From the NCBI RefSeq assembly GCF_964204645.1, contig NC_134026.1, positions 19,052,650 to 19,116,649 of the forward strand: a stretch of DNA of 64,000 bases. Reading direction: 5' to 3'. The position numbers and the translations under genes were made by a program. Below are positions 34,186-60,212 of the stretch, one piece after another. This stretch comes from Tubulanus polymorphus. Lineage: Eukaryota; Nemertea; Palaeonemertea; Tubulaniformes; Tubulanidae. Each line of letters begins with the position of its first letter. Position 1 is the first letter of the stretch. The notes below the pieces were generated by a model, which searched no databases, had not been told where the DNA came from, and was given only the letters and a program-made list of their open reading frames with translations.

Positions 34186-34776
34186 GAATGATGCAACAAT
34201 TTTCAAAAGCAACTTCATATAACGATGTATGGGCGCCAGTATTTTGTACACCCAGGTTTATTATGACCGCAACCACGGGTTTTATCATTAAAGCTTCGCG
34301 TAAGCCTACGCGAGACATCGCGACTAGTAGAAGTATTTACGCAACCAGAGACTGAGGCAAAAACAGATATGTGGCGATAAGGCCAGGCGCCCGAGACCCA
34401 CTGACATTTATTGCCCCCGAAGGAGTTACGTAAAATACAATATAGATGCATATAGAAATCACACAAAAACTAGGTCAAAGTACATAAATACGGAAACACC
34501 TTGATCGGTCAGAGGTTGAGAGCTGTACCCATTGTCATGGTAACTGTATGATTCAATAATGCAATTAATAGAAATTTGATAATTAGAGAGTTCATGTGGG
34601 AACCGCCACACATCCACCTCGTATGTGGCTCCCCCACGACGAACCTCCACTAAGTCACTACTCCATTAAGTCGTTCTGCGAAACAGGCCCCGGACATCAC
34701 GAAGGCACTTGTTATGACAAAAACCGACTAGAAAATCAGCAAATCCTTAAAATTTTGCAATAATTTATTGTGCAAC
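34186..34776. other. Intergenic stretch
   Basis: No gene seen between the whirlin 3' end and the duplicated first exon of the receptor gene. Confidence 0.5.
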
Positions 34777-34784
34777 TATAAAAG
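34777..34784 (+). promoter_or_regulatory. TATA box before the upstream signal-peptide exon
   Basis: TATAAAAG lies 36 bp before the ATG at 34813. The equivalent position in the duplicate (before 36788) lacks it. The very short leader this implies makes the call tentative. Confidence 0.35.
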
Positions 34785-34812
34785 ATTGCCACCATTTGAC
34801 GGACTCGGTACC

Positions 34813-34885
34813 ATGCGTTTATCGGGCCAGTTCTGGTTTCTCTTGATTCTTTTGTACGTGCACATAATCGGATGTCAAACGACAG
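34813..34885 (+). CDS. Duplicate signal-peptide exon 1 of the SRCR/FN3 receptor
   Basis: Codes for MRLSGQFWFLLILLYVHIIG and CQTT, then a GT donor (CAG|GTAAAA), 73 bp, phase 1. The copy at 36788-36860 has the same length, phase and all but a few residues, and the similarity continues well into the following intron. Both can splice in phase to the SRCR exon at 45917, so this could be an alternative first exon with its own promoter, or a relic. Confidence 0.65.
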
Positions 34886-35097
34886 GTAAAAAATAAAGGT
34901 AAACTACTGCATGGAATAATCTAAATCTAAATCATATGACGCGAAAAAGGCTCATAACACCGTCGATTGATGGGATACGGCCTTTCCGAAGCCAACGAGG
35001 ATCCGGACAGTACACCTGCCCCACCTAAAAGCTTCAGTTCGGTTTTATCATGGACGTATTTTTTAATTTAGCTTATACGTCAACGGTTTTATGACGC

Positions 35098-35419
35098 CTG
35101 GGGCCGGTTGCATAATCATGGCTTAGACTTAAGACCAGTCTAAGACCAACTTCTAGCTAAACTAGCCAACTTCTTCTAAAACCAGTTCTATAGCCAATCT
35201 AACCACTTACGACCAGTTTTAAGATTTTAGACCACTTTTGGACCTAAGTCACGACTGTGCAACTGATGGCCCCTGGGGCCGGTTGCATATAGTCATGGCT
35301 AAGACTTAAGACCAGTCTAAGACCAACTTAGTTCTATAGCCAATCCAACAATTTAAGACCAGTCTTGAGATTTAAGACCACTTTGGGACTTAAGTCACGA
35401 CTGTGCAACTGGCCTCTGG
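35098..35419. mobile_element. Two tandem MITEs, GGGGCCGGTTGCATA family
   Basis: Units 35098-35275 and 35273-35419 each open CTGGGGCCGGTTGCATA and close with its inverted counterpart (CTGTGCAACTGGCC), with CTTAAGACCAGTCTAAGACC inside. They interrupt the first copy of the duplicated exon-1 region after ATGACGC; the second copy (near 37056) shows the empty site. Related to 14516-14656. Confidence 0.75.
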
Positions 35420-36028
35420 ATTTTTGCACAGTAGGCAGAACCCGGATCTAATATTTGCTGTAGACCGGGTAAACTTTTCGCTGTGACCCAAATCCCATGC
35501 GAGCTTTGGTTATCGCAGTTGCTGAGTCGCAAATTTGAAAAGTATGCAATACCGAATGTCAGTTAGTCCGAACTATAGTCCAAAAATATTGAACCACGTC
35601 GCTTTTGTTCAGACCTCAGTTCTAAGATGGCCCTATGAAATCCGATGTTTGCCGATGATCCGTCAGTATGGGATACCAGTCAATTGCTGAGGTAGCAGCA
35701 ATTAACTGGTGGACTGATGTTGATCGGGTGACGACCGAGAAAACCATGCTGCTGGCCGATTAAAATCGATCTTTCAGACAAGCAATTGAATTGGAAGCAG
35801 GAATCAGTTTTAGAAAAACATTTTAGTGCATCCATCTCCGGGTTTTTACCATATCTGACAATACATGTATACACTCTCACGTTGTTGATTTTTTTAAGTA
35901 TTCATCCCATATTTGGTTGTCTATTCGACCATATTTCATATAATAAGAGTTCAGCCAGTGTCACCCTAACGTAACTGTTGTCGAAAAGAACCTGAAAAAA
36001 AATCGTCGCAATAGGGAAATTTCCAGTT

Positions 36029-36465
36029 ACCAGGCGCCATTTTGAGGCGGTCCCAAAGGTCCCACATTGTTGGACAGATTTTAACATTTGTTAAACTAAA
36101 ACTTCTAGAGCGATTAATTGTCGTCCATCCCTCTTTAGGCACAAAAATTAAAGTCATGTATCGTTAGAAAGGTGAACATTTCTATGATCCGATGGTGTTT
36201 CTTTCATGTTTCTCGGCTGCAACAATCGGATACTACGGAAGAGCAATACGGCCAACATACAAACTCGAAAAGTCGACTTTTTAAGGTCGAAAAGTAGGCT
36301 TACGAAGTCGAAAAGTCGACTTATTAAGTCGAAAAGTCGCCTTACTAATTCGAAAAGTCGACTTTCTAAACGGAAAATAAAATTTTGTTGGCCGCATTGC
36401 TCTTCCGTGGATACAGTTGCAGTTTGAAAAATATACGTCACTTTTAGGAAGGCGCCTCAAAAAAA
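36029..36465. repeat. Dispersed repeat, copy 2, with nested insertion
   Basis: Matches 2716-2990 from ACCAGGCGCCATTTTGAGGC to AAGGCGCCTCAAAAAA. It is interrupted after CAACAATCGGA by the 175-bp element at 36234-36408. Confidence 0.6.
36234..36408. mobile_element. 175-bp MITE with GGATAC target duplication and TCGAAAAGTCGACTT interior
   Basis: Flanked by GGATAC at 36228-36233 and 36409-36414 (6 bp). The ends are TACGGAAGAGCAATACGGCC and, inverted, GGCCGCATTGCTCTTCCGT. The interior is four or five units of the palindromic type AGTCGAAAAGTCGACTT. The site without the insertion is seen in the related repeat at 2716-2990. Confidence 0.8.
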
Positions 36466-36787
36466 TTAGTAATTGATTGTAACTTTTTTATGTTTTGAAT
36501 TACAATGTAGATTTTTCAGTGAAGATACAGTTTTATCTGAGGATTTTGTTGATATCGCATTCGTAAATATATCTTCATAGAAACGTGCGTGGCCGGTTGA
36601 GTCAAGCGCAAAGCGAGCACGAGTGGTTGACCGTCGAGTTTTCGGATTTACATAATTGTTTGCGTAATTCGAAGTACACAATTGGAAATACTGTGCGGTA
36701 TCATGACTAAAAATAGACGTAATTACTTTCTCTTGACTGATTCACTGTAACGAGATCGTGATTGCCACCATTTAGGCACTCGGTACC

Positions 36788-52853
<16,066 letters not shown>

Positions 52854-53026
52854 AATTTGTGTTTACCGAGCCAGATATATAAGTGGAACAATACAGCTCG
52901 CACAATCGATATCTCTTCATTCATAGAATTTAACTCATTTTCTCTTGGGTATCGTATGTACGTATCATATATACTTCCAAATCATCCGAAATATAATGTT
53001 ATATATTTATTCATTTCGTAATGCAA

Positions 53027-53032
53027 AATAAA
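53027..53032 (+). promoter_or_regulatory. Polyadenylation signal of the SRCR/FN3 receptor
   Basis: AATAAA 174 bp after the stop codon at 52853, followed by an A-rich stretch. Confidence 0.55.
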
Positions 53033-53155
53033 AAAAATTGATATAAAGATTTTCAGATATTTGTATGAGAGTATGTTGCAACAATTTTCGAGTTTCTTAT
53101 GACGCATATGCGCAAATATTCCACCTAGGGCATACTGGTACAATAACTTTAATTA

Positions 53156-53390
53156 CGGAAGCGTCCTGGTGACATATCTATTCAAAAAAATTTTCGAGGT
53201 AAACTCGGTATAAATTAGTTTTCTCAGTTGAAAGTGATTTTAGAGGTTTATTCCGAGTTTGTAACTCGGAATAAACTAGTTTTCTCAGTAAAATGTGATT
53301 TTTGGAGGTTTAATCCGAGAGTTACAAACTCGGAATTAACTTCGAAATTTTTTTTTTTGAATAGATATGTCCACGGCGGGACGCTTCCGT
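53156..53390. mobile_element. Foldback element with CGGAAGCGTCC ends
   Basis: The left end CGGAAGCGTCCTGGTGACAT is matched inverted by the right end (ATGTCCACGGCGGGACGCTTCCG), followed inward by ATCTATTCAAAAAAA on both sides. The interior carries two copies of a TTCCGAG-TTTGTAACTCGGAA-type block. A fragment occurs at 10791-10853. Confidence 0.75.
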
Positions 53391-54439
53391 ACTGTTATGA
53401 TTGTACATGTAATGCCTTGAAGTTGACCCAGTTCCATTTAAGTTGGAAGTTTGACTCGAGAGATTGTTCGTCTTCATAGTTTGAATCTTCAGTCACTTTT
53501 AACCGAGAATTATGAAATTGTATCCAGAGATAGAGACGAACGTCTAACCGACGCAAACGTTATATCTAGTAACACTCCCATTTATACTAAATTACATATT
53601 CATTACTCTTTTTCACAAATACATACTGCGTGTGTTGCATTTCATACGTATAAGATGCAAAATAAAATTCAGTCGTAGATCAGAAATTAAACCTGTTATT
53701 TGGCAGTTGGTAAACAAGATTTCATCTCAGATGTTTTCGGTTCGATATTATTTGGTATATAATCCGTTTCACTAATATGTTAGTGACAAACACAGTAACG
53801 GATCTAGCTATTAATAAAATGCATGGCATGGTATTCGGGAAGATTGCAAATGGATACAGGTGTATTCCGAGCGTATTTTCAACAATCCACTCACCAAAAA
53901 AGGTCAGCAAAAAACTGAAGTGCTATCAATGTCATGAAAATGACTCGATGTTGATAGTCTATAAAAAACGCAAAATCCTGCGCTGCTCGATCGAGATACA
54001 AGTGAACGCAATCCAACAAGAACATAATTTCGCACTTTTCTTGTTACAGCTCCACAGCCGCCGGCACTTCTCGTTCAGCTAAGTCACTGCGCAGGATAGG
54101 GAAAGTGAATAGGCTAGATAGTATTGTCGGAAAATATAAGTCTTTCGTCGGTTTGCAGATAAAATTTCCTGCTTGACATGTGAAGTAAAAGAAGAACATG
54201 ACTTATTAACTAACATACGCTAGATCACCCAGATTTAACCAGTCTTGATTAAGGTATACAGTTTTCGTCTATTGTTGGGGGAAACATGAGAGACTCGACA
54301 TTTTTTGAACCTTTTTCATCGGTTCCCACCATTGACTAATGCACCGAATTATCTAATACAGATGTTCGTCTTATGCGGACAAAATAATCGACAATATTCC
54401 AGTTTTCGAAATAAAAGTGATAGCATAATACAGCCTAGT
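53391..54439. other. Intergenic stretch
   Basis: A 101-codon ATG frame (53777-54082) has one CX2C pair and no recognised domain or splice support; I do not count it as a gene. Nothing else seen. Confidence 0.4.
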
Positions 54440-54895
54440 TTAGTTTCGTGTGTGATTTCTAAGAAAGTCGGTTTTCCATGAGGTGAAATTCGTGTAGACA
54501 AAATCAGGGTTTAGAATTCAAATACGACATGATGCGTGATAATGACAGAATCATTTTTATATCAACTTGACTCGTGTGCTAGGCTTCACTTAAGTAAAAG
54601 CATAGTGAAGCGTCATCACACGAAATAACCTCTACTTTTTAACAGTTTCACGTAAGTAATTTTGACTAGTAGACATATGTAATATTTTAGTTGTTTCGCT
54701 AACCGTCAGTAGGGTCTTAAACGAGATCGGTGCACTAGATGGTAATACATTTCAAATGACGTTTGTAAAACGTAAACATTTAGTTGCCTGAAAGGTACAT
54801 ACAAGAGTTAGTTATGACATTTTAAAAAAATTAGATATCTTTTAAAGCGAAAAAAGTAATCTATTCCAAATACGAATATTTAGAAATCTTTTAAA
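54440..54895 (+). pseudogene. Duplicated promoter/first-exon region of the GPCR gene (degenerate copy)
   Basis: Collinear with 55935-56400: shared blocks around TCGGTTTTCCAT, CATACGACATGA-type, CTTGACTCGTGTG, TTAACAGTTT...GTAAGTAATTTT and GCGAAAAAAGTA...TATTCCAAATACGAA. In this copy the start codon position reads GTG (near 54604) and the reading frame of the exon is lost, while the donor GTAAGTAA is kept. Confidence 0.6.
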
Positions 54896-55100
54896 TTTCT
54901 AATATCATATAACACTTTGATTATCTTTTTAATCATATCATAACAATATATCATTTCCCTATAGTTTATACGTGAACTACACCTAAACAATTCATTAACT
55001 GTCATTCATTATTTACTATTTGTAAAAGTACTAATTCAAGATTAAACGTTTCCTTCTAGTATATAATAAAATTACATAAAATATTATATTAATTGATATC

Positions 55101-55322
55101 CTTTTGTTTTTGCACCCATGCAAAAACAAACTTTTAGTGCGCAAAAACGAAATATTTGGTTTTTGCGCGTTAAAAGTTTGTTTTTGCGCGGTAAGATTCG
55201 TTTCTGTGCGGATTTATGGATTTATTTGTTTTTACGCGTTAAAAGTTTGCTTTCCCATCGAAATATTTGTTTTTGCGCGTTTTCGTGAAGGAAAATTACA
55301 TCTCCCGAATCAGCCACCATAG
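55101..55322. mobile_element. TATGGTGGCTGAT-family element, right part
   Basis: Ends CCCGAATCAGCCACCATAG after GCGCAAAAACGAAATATT/TTTTTGCGCGTTAAAAGTTT units. The left terminus is not visible. A further right terminus of the family (GGCCCTTATCAGCCACCATA) lies at about 55473-55492. Confidence 0.6.
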
Positions 55323-55609
55323 TTTGAAGATAAAACTTTACTTTCAATCTCAAAAAATAACCGTTTTTCGTTGTTTTGGCGCTCCATAATTGTCTTTTAA
55401 AGGAAATTCGAAGTTTTTTTTTCGTTTTGGTGTTCTGGTGCTCTCATTTGTATATCAGAAATTTTACGTTATGGCCCTTATCAGCCACCATACATACCAG
55501 TGTAGACTTTACAAGACTGGTGTTTTGACTGGCCGAACATGCGTTGAGTCTTTTACTTTATTTTACTTTACTTTTGTTTCCGATAAACTCAGGTCTTTCA
55601 TTTTGATGA

Positions 55610-55860
55610 TTAAAGCCCGCCGCCACGGCAAAACGTTTGTTTCACCAAAACAGAAAACACGTTTTTGCGACAAAAAAAAATAAGTTAGAACAAATCGTTA
55701 GATGAAAAACGCCAAGCGCCTAAGCTGCTTGACGTTTATTTGAAAATTATGATAAAATGCGTGACCTACAAGCAGTCTTGATGCCTTGATTAAAGCCCAC
55801 CGCACACGCCAAGACGCTTGTTTCACCAAAACAGAAAACACGTTTTTCATAAAACGTTTT
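55610..55860. repeat. Direct repeat pair TTAAAGCCC...ACCAAAACAGAAAACACG
   Basis: TGATTAAAGCCCGCCGCCAC near 55606 and TGATTAAAGCCCACCGCACA near 55787 are each followed by GTTTCACCAAAACAGAAAAC and ACGTTTTT. Related to the TTAA-flanked element at 57228-57318. Confidence 0.6.
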
Positions 55861-56103
55861 TAGTGCAATTTCATCGAAAAACATTTTTCACACTTTTCGT
55901 ATATTGGGGGAAGTGCTTATTGAACACTTAAGATCTCAGATGGACTAAAGTGCGTGACTTTTAAGAAATTCGGTTTTCCATTAGGTTAAATTCATTTCGA
56001 AGACAAAATTATGGTGTACGATTCACATACGACATGACGCGTGATGGCGGAATCGTTTAAATCCTCTTGACTCGTGTGGTAGATTTCACTTGATTACTTC
56101 ACA

Positions 56104-56152
56104 ATGAAGCATCAAAATCACATGAAATTCTTTCTTTTCTTAACAGTTTGGG
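56104..56152 (+). CDS. Probable signal-peptide exon 1 of the GPCR gene at 60213-62800
   Basis: ATG followed by MKHQNHMKFFLFLTVW and a consensus donor G|GTAAGTAA, phase 1. The hydrophobic run suits a signal peptide and the region is one of two collinear duplicates (the other, 54440-54895, has lost its ATG). Assignment to this gene is inferred from position only; the join to the next exon is not resolved. Confidence 0.45.
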
Positions 56153-56854
56153 GTAAGTAATTTTTACTATAGTTTTCTTGTCTTTTCGTTATTCATCAGG
56201 ACAGTCTCAAAAGTAAAGAGATCGATGCATTAAATCGTAAAATATTTGAAATGACGTTTGAAATGAAGTAAAACATAAACATTTGATAAACGATAAACAT
56301 TTGATTACCTGCTTACATTAAAGGGTTTTTATGGCATTTTCTAAAAAAACAATACTTTTCAAAGCGAAAAAAGTAGTCTATTCCAAATACGAAGTTTTGA
56401 AAACAATTTGTTTATTTAGTGACCGAAGAGGAACGTAAAAATTTTTGGGGAAAGGTACATTGGTAAAATAAAAGGCTGTTTACCAGTAGCTAGCGCGGGA
56501 GCTTTAATTTCTAAAGTGAATTTCTTTTAATTTTTGAGGGATCGGTTAATGTGTCTTCTTTCATCGGGAAAATGTAAATTATGAATTGACCATCCTCGGA
56601 ACTTGGGAATGATAAACTTGATTTAAACCGAGCTTAATACTAAGATAGGTAAAAGACAAATAATTGAAGGTACGATTCATTATCGGTAGGTTCCTACAGA
56701 CCGAAATTTTAAAAAGGATTATACGCAATTAAAAATTAAAAATTAAGAACGGGTATTTTGATCATTAGATTCCCATGCATATGTGAATGACAAATATGGG
56801 TAATGGGAGTTTAAATGTAAAAGAAAGCTGATCCTATACTACAGAGGCCTGGAG

Positions 56855-57121
56855 GTGATATGTTTTTCTTTTCGTGGACACGAAATGTTTTTTGTAGGGG
56901 CAAAAAACTTTTCGCTCACGACAGACTTTTAACTATTTCACACGGTGTCACCTCCGGGGCTCCGTGCGATCCAGATTTTGGGGTGGATATCAATGTCAAT
57001 ATTTGTGATTCAACGTGTTCTAAAAAGGTTGGCTGGAATAGGACAGGAATAGGAGGGTTTCCTATAGCAATACAGAATGTCTGCTCACAGAAACAGTTAT
57101 GCAATTCAAAAAAGGAGTCAG
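56855..57121 (+). CDS. Probable cysteine-rich extracellular exon of the GPCR gene
   Basis: An open frame ending at a donor (GTCAG|GTAAATGAG, phase 1) codes for a segment with CDPDFGVDINVNICDSTC, WNRTG and NVCSQKQLCNS. The cysteine spacing and N-glycosylation site suit an extracellular domain, and the phase fits the acceptor at 60212. The left border is uncertain; no strong pyrimidine-rich acceptor agrees in phase with the exon at 56104. Confidence 0.4.
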
Positions 57122-57227
57122 GTAAATGAGACTGATGTTACAGTTAGTAGGAATGCAGAAGTTTATGTCAAGGGAGGATAAACTACGATTCAAGAAATCA
57201 TACTTCGAAGAGTAGGTCCAAGAGGAA

Positions 57228-57318
57228 TTAAGCCAACGCACACGGCAAGGAAAAAACATTTTTTCATCGTGAAAAACGTTTTCGATGTGTTTTGGCTTGA
57301 CGTGAGCGTCGGGCTTAA
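57228..57318. mobile_element. 91-bp TTAA-bounded hairpin element
   Basis: TTAAGCCAACGC opens and GAGCGTCGGGCTTAA closes; AAAAAACATTTTTT and GAAAAACGTTTTC palindromes lie inside. TTAA at both ends is the piggyBac-type target. Confidence 0.55.
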
Positions 57319-57536
57319 ATAAAACGAGAGGTTTAATCAAAAGATATAAACTTGTAGTAAAATGTGACTCAACCCCAGAATTAGTAATAGCGTGACACCA
57401 ACGCTTATTTCTCTGCTCACGAGTCGACGCGTTGTTTCGGGAACTAACAAATTCGATATATATATGACGAAGACTATGATTTTTCAGTTGACGATGATAT
57501 CTATTCCAGATGCACTTGGCATGTGTCTGATTTGAA

Positions 57537-58368
57537 TGTAGGAAAAATGGCCAGGAAAATGACCAAGGAAAGAATGGCCAGGGTATTTGCCTAGAAAAAA
57601 AATGGCCACGGAAAAAAGCCAAGGAAAATTTGAGAACTACTGACAATGTTAATAAACATGAAGCTTTCAATTTAATGACATCATTTATTTTTCATGGGGC
57701 TAAAAACAATTAAAATCGGAATAATGAGTTCAGAAATGTGATGAACTTACATCTAATTTCATTATATATAATGAATATATCAAGAACTATGGCTAAAAAA
57801 AAATTGATACCTTGTTTCTCCGCTCTGCTGAGCTTAAATGGTGACCCGGCCGGCCGCCTATCTACCCTATACATTACTTTTTTTAAAACCGTGATCAATT
57901 TTACCATAACAGACCCGGCCGCTATAGAAATGAACTGTTTATAAATTTTATCATATTTTACAAAAATGACCCGGCCGCTGCGGAGAAACAAGGTATCATT
58001 TTTGTTTAGCATATCATGAAAGAATTATCATGCAAGTGGGCAATGGATAAACTTAATAAATTAACTAAATTATTTTCAAAACATCGAAGTAAGCTATTAG
58101 GGCACAGACTGATATAGCAAACTGGTGTAGTATCTGAAAACATTCAAGTGAGATATGCTCATCATTAATTTACCTAAACTAATCCAGGAATAGGTCTAAT
58201 AATCTCAAAAAGTGACATGTCAAAACATCAATGCATTTGATTTCTTGTTAGTCAATGAAATGATGGTTAGTTTTCTATTTAATCTTCCTTGGCCTTTTTT
58301 TCCTTGGCCATTTTTCCTAGGAAAATACCTTGGCCATTCTTTCCTTGGCCATTTTTTCCTTGGGTTTC
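57537..58368. repeat. Inverted pair of CCTTGGCCATT repeats
   Basis: AAAAATGGCCAGGAAAATG-type units (57537-57637) are matched inverted by TTCCTTGGCCATTTTTTCC-type units (58287-58368), about 650 bp apart, enclosing the element at 57808-57996. Confidence 0.6.
57808..57996. mobile_element. 189-bp MITE with GATACCTTGTTTCTCCGC ends
   Basis: Exact inverted ends GATACCTTGTTTCTCCGC (57808) and GCGGAGAAACAAGGTATC (to 57996). The phrase GACCCGGCCG occurs three times inside. No target duplication recognised. Confidence 0.75.
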
Positions 58369-59796
58369 ATTTTTCCGGTCACCGTCTGATTTGGATACAG
58401 TCTCCAAGGCTTACTTCACGAAAGTGTCTGATTGAATGAACATGTCCGAGTCAGTTAGTGAGAGTGACGATTCTTCTGAATCATACAAGTTATATACAAT
58501 ATTGGTTACAAAAAGAACAAACAGAGAGACATGTGACAGACTGGCAGGTGATAGGTACCAAACTGGTCATTGTTTAATAATATATTAGTGGAACATCTGT
58601 CTGAGCACAGATTAATGAATTACTAAATAAACAAATGAGCAGATAGTTATAGTTAAGACTTAAGATATAATATTATCAAAGTAGAAAAGGCTTTATAGTA
58701 ATGTCGTGTTTTTACATTTTAGAAATAAATTCTCGATTTTAAATTCTTTTAATTGTACATAGTGGGTTTTTATCCTATAAGAAGAGGCTTTGTTATATTT
58801 TCCCTTACTACGTTTGGAAAGTTTTCGTCCTCGAAAATAAAAGAAATATGATAAGTGGAATATGGAGACTGCTTGCTGAATATATGAAATAAAACTAGAT
58901 ATGAAATTCAATTAATAAGAAAATCGAAGGAATAAAAATAAGCAAAGAATTGTTTTGTTATAATCTTCATAGGCTGAGAACATAAAACATATGCCTCCGC
59001 GACTATGAAAAATCAATTATCGAGGTAGCCGACGTGTTTTTCGGGTCGACAATTCCGACGGGTGTGGGATTTTGGACGGAGGTATTTTGGGCGGAGGTAT
59101 TATGGGCGTATCCCATTTTGAATTGCCTACCTATTTTACTGATTGATTTTGTTACCAGGAATAATATTCTTACGACGTTCATGTAAATCTGGGTTTTATC
59201 GAATGTGAAAAGAAGAAAAAGAAACCTAGAATGGGTGACAACTGTTTAAGTAGAAATCTACGTAGACACTATAGGACGCAGATGAACATTATCTTTGTCG
59301 ATTTTAGGAAGCCCATAAATATATATCTTACGGCATATCAATGAAAAACTCGAAAAGGGCCCGCTGCTCATCTCGCCACGGTTAGGCGCCTTAGTTTGGG
59401 CGGTCAGCAGTGCTCTAAAATATTCTTTTCCATTTTGTCAATATCTTACGTATTTTGGTTGTCTATAGGGTATCATCTTTTGATGATTTGTGAATAAAGA
59501 ACAAATACCAATTTCCAAGAGATATTCTTCAACATTCGATTTGTCGTCGACATCCACTGCCGTCTGGGGAACATCATCTACGAAAAATGGCCAATTTCGT
59601 ATGCCGCGTCATATCTCAATATGGGACGATTTACAAAAAGGTTTCTCCGATTTCATTTTGAGATACATCTCGACATAAAATGTTGTTTTATATCATGTAT
59701 GTTATGTTGAGTTAAATAACATAAATTCTATTTTTTTATTTTTGCTCAAATGTTGTCTCCAGGGCGCTTCCGTAAATAATCATTATCATTGAGGAT
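58369..59796. other. Probable GPCR intron sequence
   Basis: No clear gene. A serine/threonine-rich frame around 59490-59640 ends at AAAAAG|GTTTCT and could be an exon, but two frames are open there and no choice is possible. Confidence 0.35.
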
Positions 59797-59899
59797 CCAG
59801 TTCCACAGTTATGAGTAAGAGTTAACTCTGAGTTAAAATTAATTCATTTTCAATGAGTTAAATCTGAGTCAAATCTTAACTCACAATTGTGGAACTGGG
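59797..59899. mobile_element. 103-bp hairpin element with CCAGTTCCACA ends
   Basis: CCAGTTCCACAGTTATGAGT at the left is matched by ACTCACAATTGTGGAACTGG at the right; AGTTAACTCTGAGTTAA and its inverse lie inside. Confidence 0.7.
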
Positions 59900-60212
59900 T
59901 CAAGCTTTAGAAAAAAAATACAACAATCACACCAACGTCCCCTCGTCAAATTCTGACGAAGGATGCGAATAAATAAACAATCATTTGTGTAGTCATGTAA
60001 CTTAAATATATTTCATAGTTCAAAACGTCATGGTAAAAACCGGTTTCGTGAGAGTTTAAAAACTTGAACCTTGATAACACATCTGAGAATCTTGAGATCA
60101 TCGAAAATGTTGAAAATGGGTACCGCAATCTAGTTACTGTTTTTACTAGGGAAACCTCTGAATTCCTGTATCAAATATTTTACCAAGGATTATTTTTTTG
60201 TGTTTTTACTAG

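Noticed and set aside
53777-54082. 101-codon ORF with a YQCHEND stretch
   Set aside because: No domain, splice signal or paralogue; could be chance in open AT-rich DNA.
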